Positions 19,735-25,000 of a stretch of 25,000 nt of DNA are shown here, piece by piece. The stretch's first letter is position 1. The number at the start of each line of letters is the position of its first letter. Source of the DNA: Stramonita haemastoma (taxonomy: Eukaryota > Mollusca > Gastropoda > Neogastropoda > Muricidae); NCBI GenBank assembly GCA_030674155.1, contig CM060324.1, forward strand, positions 57,766,610 to 57,791,609, read 5' to 3'. The position numbers and the translations under genes were made by a program. Under the pieces are notes generated by a model. The model worked only from the letters and a program-made list of their open reading frames with translations, did no database searches and had not been told where the DNA came from.

Positions 19735-19955
19735 TTGGTACCAAATTTGATATGAATGTGTAAGAATATATTTATATAAATAATGTAAATTAACCTCACC
19801 CCCTAAATATTTGCCTTCTGAAGGGTTACCATATTGAATTGCTTGTATATCCTGAAATAACCTGGTTACATGAGGGTAACATATACCATAAAACGTTAAA
19901 ATAAACAAAGTTTCAGAAAAATGCACCCATAAATCCCCCCCAGGGGGGGGAGGGG
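19735..19955 (-). repeat. Dispersed repeat D, copy 2, inverted
   Basis: The minus strand reads CCTCCCCCCCTGGGGGGGG at about 19940-19955, ATTTTTCTGAAAC, ATGTTACCCTC, CAGGTTATTTCAGGA, AATATTTAGGGGGTGAGG. These are the same blocks in the same order as 16112-16290, with moderate divergence. Confidence 0.65.
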
Positions 19956-20081
19956 GGTCTATGGAGGGACCAAGGTCTAGTAGTACTGGGTTACATGGTT
20001 AACAGTAGTAGAGCAAGCCTGAGACCTGACTTAGCCTATGTCTTATTTTTGGCTTTATTGATTTTTGGAATTGTTTGTAAA

Positions 20082-20590
<509 letters not shown>

Positions 20591-20689
20591 TAGGAGTGTG
20601 AATGTTTGTGATATTTTTTTATTTGACGCGTATAATGTTCGAAAAAAATTAATGTGAAATGTAGCTATCTTGTGTCTTTTGATTATGAC

Positions 20690-20760
20690 TCGTATCAATA
20701 TGCCTGTCAGTATTGTAATTGCCCTTCAGGGATGATTAAAGTGTTCTTGACTTGACTTTT
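20690..20760 (+). mobile_element. Probable LINE/SINE 3' tail
   Basis: TGTAATTGCCCTTCAGGGAT, then GATTAAAGTGTTCTTGACTT, and a second TTGACTT. The small hairpin CCCTTCAGGG followed by a short tandem tail is typical of CR1/L2-type LINE 3' ends. Family not assigned. Confidence 0.4.
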
Positions 20761-20895
20761 AGTTTGCATTGCAGTCAGGAGCATCTAGTATGGTCCGATG
20801 GCGTTTTGAATTCTGGTTTTCGTTTCCACGTTAGTGATGTGATCTCTGTATGAGATACCAAGGAGTTTGCGAAAGCATCTCATCTCCATAACTGC
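20755..20895 (-). mobile_element. RTE retrotransposon fragment (third copy)
   Basis: The minus strand keeps one frame: QAVMEMRCFRKLLGISYRDH followed by ITNVETKTRIQNAIGPY and a stop. It matches the post-RT region of the element at 12958-16100 (EMRCFRRLLDISYRDH there), but it is closer to the family pattern (LLGISYRDH) and free of frameshift over ~37 codons. Confidence 0.82.
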
Positions 20896-20898
20896 TTG

Positions 20899-21145
<247 letters not shown>

Positions 21146-21164
21146 TAATTATATGTATTTTTAA

Positions 21165-21385
21165 TTTATTCTTCTGTTCTTTTATTTCGCAGATGATGGA
21201 ATAAGCACTTGTGTGCTTTTTAAATCCAGTCCCCATGCGTATGCAATTTTGGAAATTTTATAATCCGTTCCCACCGGCACAGAAGGCCTACTATTACAAA
21301 AAGCAGGACAGGTTTTAACGTATGCAGCAGATACTCTGTGTGCGTTTGGACACGGGACCTCAGTTCATAGTCTCATCCTGAGATT
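21165..21385 (-). mobile_element. SINE family A, copy 5
   Basis: Minus orientation with more divergence: ATGATGGAATAAGCACTTGT, CAGTCCCCATGCGTATGCA, GAAGGCCTACTATTACAAA, GGACACGGGACCTCAG, AGTCTCATCCTGAGA. The head is missing. Confidence 0.88.
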
Positions 21386-21403
21386 TTTTGGGTGTTTTTT
21401 TGT

Positions 21404-21449
21404 TGGGGGGGGGGGGGGGGGGGTAGAATCGGTAAGCCTACAAATATTA

Positions 21450-21531
<82 letters not shown>
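21404..21531. repeat. Poly-G tract and (GT)n microsatellite
   Basis: About 19 G at 21405-21423, then after a short spacer (GT)n at 21455-21531. Confidence 0.93.
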
Positions 21532-21534
<3 letters not shown>

Positions 21535-21544
21535 CCTGATAAAG

Positions 21545-21628
21545 ACAGAGAATGGACGTTAACGTTTACTCATTATCTTCGAAATAAAAGATATTCATTT
21601 GATTTGAATTGATTTGATTTGATTTGTG
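21545..21628 (+). mobile_element. 3'-end remnant resembling SINE A, with (GATTT)n tail
   Basis: ACTCATTATCTTCGAAATAA and AAGATATTCATTTGATTTG resemble the family A 3' end (ATTATCCTCGATATAAAAGA) followed by a GATTT-unit tail. The body is missing. Confidence 0.4.
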
Positions 21629-21756
21629 ATTTTGCACAAACTTTAATCCAGTAGGTTTACATTTTTTAGATTTCTTCGGCGGGTCGGACACTGTCAGCCT
21701 ACCCACTTTTGTCTTCATTATTCCATGATGATTCATTATTAAAAAATTATTCATTA

Positions 21757-22125
21757 TTATGGGGACGGGATAGCCTGATGGTCAGAACATTGCGCTGGCA
21801 ATTCGACGACCCGAGTTCGATTCCCGGTCAAGGCGATTTTTCTCCTGGAGTTAACATCAGTGCTGACTCCACTCTCCCCAAAAGTCTTTCGGATGAGACT
21901 GTAAACCGAGGCCTCGTGTGCGAACGCACGCAGAACATCTTGCGCACACGTTTAATCCTGTTCCGCTTTTCGTAAGAGTAGGCCATTGTGTGCCAGTGGG
22001 AACAGATGACAATACTTAGCCTACACAACTGCATACACACGGGACTAGATGGAAAAAGCACATGATTTTTTACTCTGTTATCCTCGATATAAAAGAATAC
22101 AATAAATAAATAATTAAATAAAAAC
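21757..22125 (+). mobile_element. SINE family A, full-length copy 6 with tRNA-like head
   Basis: Head 21757-21835: GATAGCCTGATGGTCAGAAC (A box) and GAGTTCGATTCCCGG (B box), the split RNA polymerase III promoter of a tRNA-derived SINE. A linker follows (GTTAACATCAGTGCTGACTC, CAAAAGTCTTTCGG), then the core common to all copies (GAGACTGTAAACCGAGGC to GACTAGATGG). It ends TTATCCTCGATATAAAAG and an AATA-rich tail. It has no coding capacity and needs a LINE's enzymes to move. This copy defines the family; the others in the window lack the head. Confidence 0.93.
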
Positions 22126-22140
22126 AATCCATACAGCTAG

Positions 22141-22432
22141 GAGCCGCCGCTGTAGTCTAGTGGTTAGGGCGTTGGACTCGTAATGTAAAGGTTGCGGGTT
22201 CGATCCCAGCTTTCGGCTATGGCGTTGTGCCCTTGGAAAAGGCACTTTACGGCTATTTTCTCACCCCACCCAGGTGTAAAACGGGTACCAACCTTGTGTT
22301 GGGGGTTAACCCTGCGATAGACTGTGTCCTATCTAGGGGGGAGTCTATGACTCTCAGTCGCTTAACGCCACAGAAACCGGGATAAGCACCGGCCTGATGA
22401 GCCTTAGGCTCGGGACAGACTTTAACTTTAGC
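22141..22432 (+). mobile_element. SINE family B (tRNA head, Meta-type core) with 14-bp target-site duplication
   Basis: Head: GCCGCTGTAGTCTAGTGG (A box) and GGTTGCGGGTTCGATCCC (B box). Core: GGGTTAACCCTGCGATAGAC, TCCTATCTAGGGGGGAGTC, CAGTCGCTTAACGCCACAG, AAACCGGGATAAGCACCGGC. This resembles the Meta-domain of mollusc SINEs (BivaMD/MetaSINE group) as I recall it. The element ends AGACTTTAACTTTAGC with no poly-A. ATCCATACAGCTAG flanks it at 22127-22140 and 22433-22446, which fixes both ends. Confidence 0.92.
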
Positions 22433-22446
22433 ATCCATACAGCTAG

Positions 22447-22608
22447 CTACACTGGAAAATGACTAGACTTTTCGTGTTTTCCCCCACCCGCTCACAACAC
22501 ACAACAATCGATTGCAACACTCGGCGTGACTTCAGACTTTTACACACACTGGGAATTCCCGTAGGCCCATGAGAGAGAAAAAAAAAGGCTCGTACGAGGC
22601 AGCATGCA
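22447..22608. other. Unique sequence upstream of candidate exon
   Basis: Non-repetitive DNA with CpGs rising towards 22590. No gene recognised. Confidence 0.4.
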
Positions 22609-22747
22609 ATGAAAAGACTTCGCCAGCTCATCTGCTTCAAACCAGACAGCGACAGCCACAGCGTAAGGATCGAAGCTTACGCTCAGGAACTTTTTTCATT
22701 CTCCCCCATTATCGCAGTCATGGGTAAACCAGAGTATTATTACTCAG
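22609..22747 (+). CDS. Candidate 5' exon, unknown protein
   Basis: An open frame from ATG 22609 (MKRLRQLICFKPDSDSHS...) ends ...VMGKPEYYYS at a consensus donor CAG|GTAAGT (22748), leaving in phase 1. An alternative start is ATG 22720 (G at -3, G at +4), giving MGKPEYYYS. The segment is unique and CpG-bearing, unlike the repeats around it. I recognise no family. A minus-strand frame over the same bases starts with a hydrophobic stretch but has no splice context. Confidence 0.4.
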
Positions 22748-22837
22748 GTAAGTCTTTCCATATATATACAGTGTGTGATGTGCCTGTGTTTAACCAATAT
22801 CGTTAGGCCAAGCGAATTATTTCGTCGTTTGATTTTG

Positions 22838-22957
22838 GTTGAAAACATGGCGGCCACGGCCTTCTCGTATCGACCTATGCAAAGGGCCGTCACCACGCTA
22901 AACATTACACTGACAGAATTATCAAGCTTCTTCGTCGATGTTTCGTTCTTTCTCTAA
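22838..22957 (+). CDS. Candidate small ORF or first exon at YY1-type start
   Basis: ATG at 22847-22849 lies in AAAACATGGCGGCC, which is both a good start context (A at -3, G at +4) and a YY1-like motif. The 36-codon frame reads MAATAFSYRPMQRAVTTLNI... to TAA at 22957. No donor interrupts it. It could be a small protein, an upstream ORF, or chance. Confidence 0.3.
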   Translation, partial: VENMAATAFSYRPMQRAVTTLNITLTELSSFFVDVSFFL

Positions 22958-22993
22958 AAATAATGATAATATCTGATTTCTCTAGTCCAGTAA

Positions 22994-23011
22994 GGGGGGG
23001 GGGGGGGGGGA
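22994..23011. repeat. Poly-G tract
   Basis: About 18 G in a row in otherwise unique DNA. Confidence 0.9.
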
Positions 23012-23224
23012 ACCTATGTTAATGAGCTCCTTAGCTTTTCAGACGTGACTGAGACCGTACTTCTAGTCTAGGCCTAGTCGTCGGCGAGCGTTCAGACAGC
23101 AACTGTTGTCTGTCGGAAATTAATTATGAGCAAAGATACGTTGACCTGCCGTTAATTTCAGTAGCGGACAGGTCCGAGCCAGCTCATCCGCTTTCGGTGT
23201 GAAAGGAAATAATTATCTTTAAAG

Positions 23225-23510
23225 TTTTTTCCTAGCACAAGAAGGTGGATTAAGAGTGGGGGTATAATTACGATCTCCCAGGTCAACTTCAAGTGCAGAC
23301 CTGCCAGTGCCTTAAATCCCTTTATATACATACACATGCAGGAGATCAAACATGCACTTTATTTTAGATTTTGTCATTCCTGTCGGTATTCGGTGGATAA
23401 TGGATGCACGAACATACCCAGCATCCATCCCTGAAGTGGGAATCTGGCTACCTTCATGCTGGGTTAAGAGTAATGGTCCCATAACAAAATATCTCACCAG
23501 TGAACCAGGG
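23225..23510 (+). mobile_element. SINE family C, old headless copy
   Basis: Contains CGATCTCCCAGGTCAACTTC, GTGCAGACCTGCCAGTGCC, GCAGGAGATCAAACATGCAC, TCGGTATTCGGTGGATAATG, ACATACCCAGCATCCATCCC and GAATCTGGCTACC...ATGCTGGG. These are diverged versions of blocks I associate with a SINE very common in caenogastropods, whose tRNA head would precede. The head and far 3' end are missing or unrecognisable. Confidence 0.7.
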
Positions 23511-23557
23511 AGTGCGCGCCTGTGTGTTGTGTTGTGTGTTTTAAAAAATATTTCTCT

Positions 23558-23558
<1 letters not shown>

Positions 23559-23608
<50 letters not shown>

Positions 23609-23680
23609 GTGTGTGTGTGGTGTGTGCTGTGGCATGTGTGAGTGTGGTGTGTGTGTGTGTTTTTGTGTGTGGTGCATTGT

Positions 23681-23711
<31 letters not shown>

Positions 23712-23788
23712 CATGTGTGAGTGTGTGTGTGTGTTTGTGTGTGTGTGTTGTTGTGTGTGTTGTGTGTGTGTGTGTGTGTGTGTGTGAT

Positions 23789-23825
<37 letters not shown>

Positions 23826-23840
23826 GTGTGTGTGTGTGTG
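23559..23840. repeat. Interrupted (GT)n array with G-run
   Basis: About 280 bases of GT with GTTG, GAGT and GCAT interruptions and a G-run near 23697-23711. Confidence 0.93.
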
Positions 23841-24034
23841 CCTTTGCAGGCAAGGAACAGGAAATGGTTTAAGCGCTCTGCTGGCTGTGGCCTAGGCGGA
23901 GGCTATAGTTAGATCATGACATCAGCCGGGAAATTCCCAACTCTGGGTATTCCACATTTCTGAGGAATATTAGAAGCCATGTTTCGGTGACAGTTCTCAC
24001 AGACCTAGGCCTTGGGCAGCACTCTTGTGCTTGT

Positions 24035-24180
<146 letters not shown>

Positions 24181-24384
24181 TTTTATATCGAGGACAATGG
24201 AATAAGCACTGATGTGCTTTTTTTTATCCAGTTCCTGTGTGTATGCAGTTTTGTAAATCTTGTCATCTGTTCCCACGGACATGATGGCCTACTCTTACAA
24301 AAAGCGGAACAGGATTTAACATGTGCGCAAAATGTTCTGTGTGCATTCGCACATGGGGCCTCAGTTTATAGTCTCATCTGAAGG

Positions 24385-24388
<4 letters not shown>
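24181..24388 (-). mobile_element. SINE family A, copy 7, fused to (GT)n
   Basis: Minus orientation: TTTATATCGAGGACAATGG, TGTGTGTATGCAGTTTTG, ATGGCCTACTCTTAC, CGCACATGGGGCCTCAG, AGTCTCATCTGAAGGAC. It is joined directly to (GT)n at 24388, almost the same breakpoint as copy 3. Confidence 0.92.
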
Positions 24389-24451
<63 letters not shown>

Positions 24452-24477
24452 CTCTTCTCTGTGTGTGTGTTTCTCTG

Positions 24478-24535
<58 letters not shown>

Positions 24536-24551
24536 CGCGCGCGCGCGCGCG
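24389..24551. repeat. (GT)n with TTCTCT interruptions and (GC)n end
   Basis: Two long GT tracts separated by TTTCTCT-type spacers, closing with a run of GC. Confidence 0.95.
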
Positions 24552-24744
24552 CCTTTGCAGGCAAGGAACAGGAAATGGTTAAGCGCTCTGCTGGCTGTGG
24601 CCTAGGCGGAGGCTATAGTTAGATCATGACATCAGCCGGGAAATTCCCAACTCTGGGTATTCCACATTTCTGAGGAATATTAGAAGCCATGTTTCGGTGA
24701 CAGTTCTCAGGAGCTTAGGCCTTGGGCAGCACTCTTGTGCTTGT

Positions 24745-24795
24745 TTATTTATTTTATTTATTTATTTATTTTTATTTATTTATTTATTTATTTAT

Positions 24796-24867
<72 letters not shown>

Positions 24868-24905
24868 TTATTTTTCTATCTATTTACGTATTTATTTATT
24901 TATTT
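24745..24905. repeat. (TTTA)n(TCTA)n compound microsatellite
   Basis: Counterpart of the tract at 24035 in the second duplication unit. Its TCTA run is longer. Confidence 0.95.
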
Positions 24906-24911
24906 ATTCAT

Positions 24912-25000
24912 TTATTCTTTTGTATGGAGGATAATGGAATAAGCACTCATGCGTTTTTTCATCCAGTCCCCTTGAGTATGCAGTTTTGTAAATCTTGTCA
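24912..25000 (-). mobile_element. SINE family A, copy 8, cut by window end
   Basis: ATTCTTTTGTATGGAGGATA, AATAAGCACTCATGCG, CCAGTCCCCTTGAGTATGCA: the 3' half of the family in minus orientation, continuing past the window. Confidence 0.88.

Noticed and set aside
21775..21835. Functional tRNA gene at the second set of A/B boxes
   Set aside because: It is the head of SINE A. No cloverleaf acceptor closure is evident and the family core follows directly.
22142..22215. Functional tRNA gene
   Set aside because: The A and B boxes are good, but the segment continues into a SINE core and is bounded by a target-site duplication that encloses the whole SINE.
22443..22640. Minus-strand frame with a signal-peptide-like start
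   Set aside because: It overlaps the better-supported plus-strand candidate exon and has neither splice nor promoter context.

Overview
The window is animal nuclear DNA, most likely from a marine gastropod mollusc. It has GT-AG introns and very long dinucleotide and tetranucleotide microsatellites. It also has several tRNA-derived SINE families, including one with a Meta-type core domain and one I recognise from caenogastropod (periwinkle-like) sequences, and degenerate RTE and L1/Tx1-type retrotransposons. I see no bacterial operon, phage or CRISPR array. The species call is inference from repeat content.

The one host gene I can name is RBM25, an RNA-binding splicing regulator associated with U1 snRNP. 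Its 5' part runs leftwards on the minus strand. A promoter and 5'UTR exon lie near 10.2-10.3 kb (CCAAT box, palindromic CRE, donor at 10198). The start-codon exon is 8228-8326. A 29-base Met-rich micro-exon is at 6009-6037, a Met/Pro/Gln-rich exon at 5121-5228, and two RRM exons at 2770-2845 and 2496-2553. The phases of these pieces fit together, and the last one matches the conserved 'SWKRVQGASGKLQ' block of the RBM25 RRM. The next RRM exon is not in the window. Exons 2 and 5 carry small indels, so this is either an unpolished assembly or a decaying copy.

The most unusual structure is in RBM25 intron 4. A tandem array of about 36 units of roughly 33 bp (2849-4030) abuts the 3' splice site of the first RRM exon. 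Read in the gene's direction, each unit is a (TG)n tract followed by TTTCAG or TTTTAG and GGCAAT, so it copies the real acceptor.

Left of this (1-2495) lie a degenerate array with ~33-bp spacing and a dyad core, a promoter-like motif cluster facing left at 1271-1340, and a candidate plus-strand terminal exon at 216-472. From 5.6 to 10 kb are RBM25 introns with SINE and L1/Tx1 remnants. From 10.3 to 12.8 kb are T/G-rich sequence and (TC)n arrays.

From 12.55 to 16.1 kb is an almost full-length but broken RTE-type retrotransposon on the minus strand (endonuclease, reverse transcriptase, C-terminal domain, (GATA)n tail), with a fragment of a second copy behind it. From 17.4 to 19.2 kb is a frameshifted remnant of a larger protein family I know only as uncharacterised and multicopy in invertebrates. 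From 19.2 to 25 kb are microsatellites, SINE copies, one SINE with a perfect 14-bp target-site duplication, a ~711-bp tandem duplication, and a small CpG-bearing segment (22.56-22.96 kb) with two candidate first exons.

Apart from RBM25, nothing here forms a pathway. The rest is mobile and low-complexity DNA.
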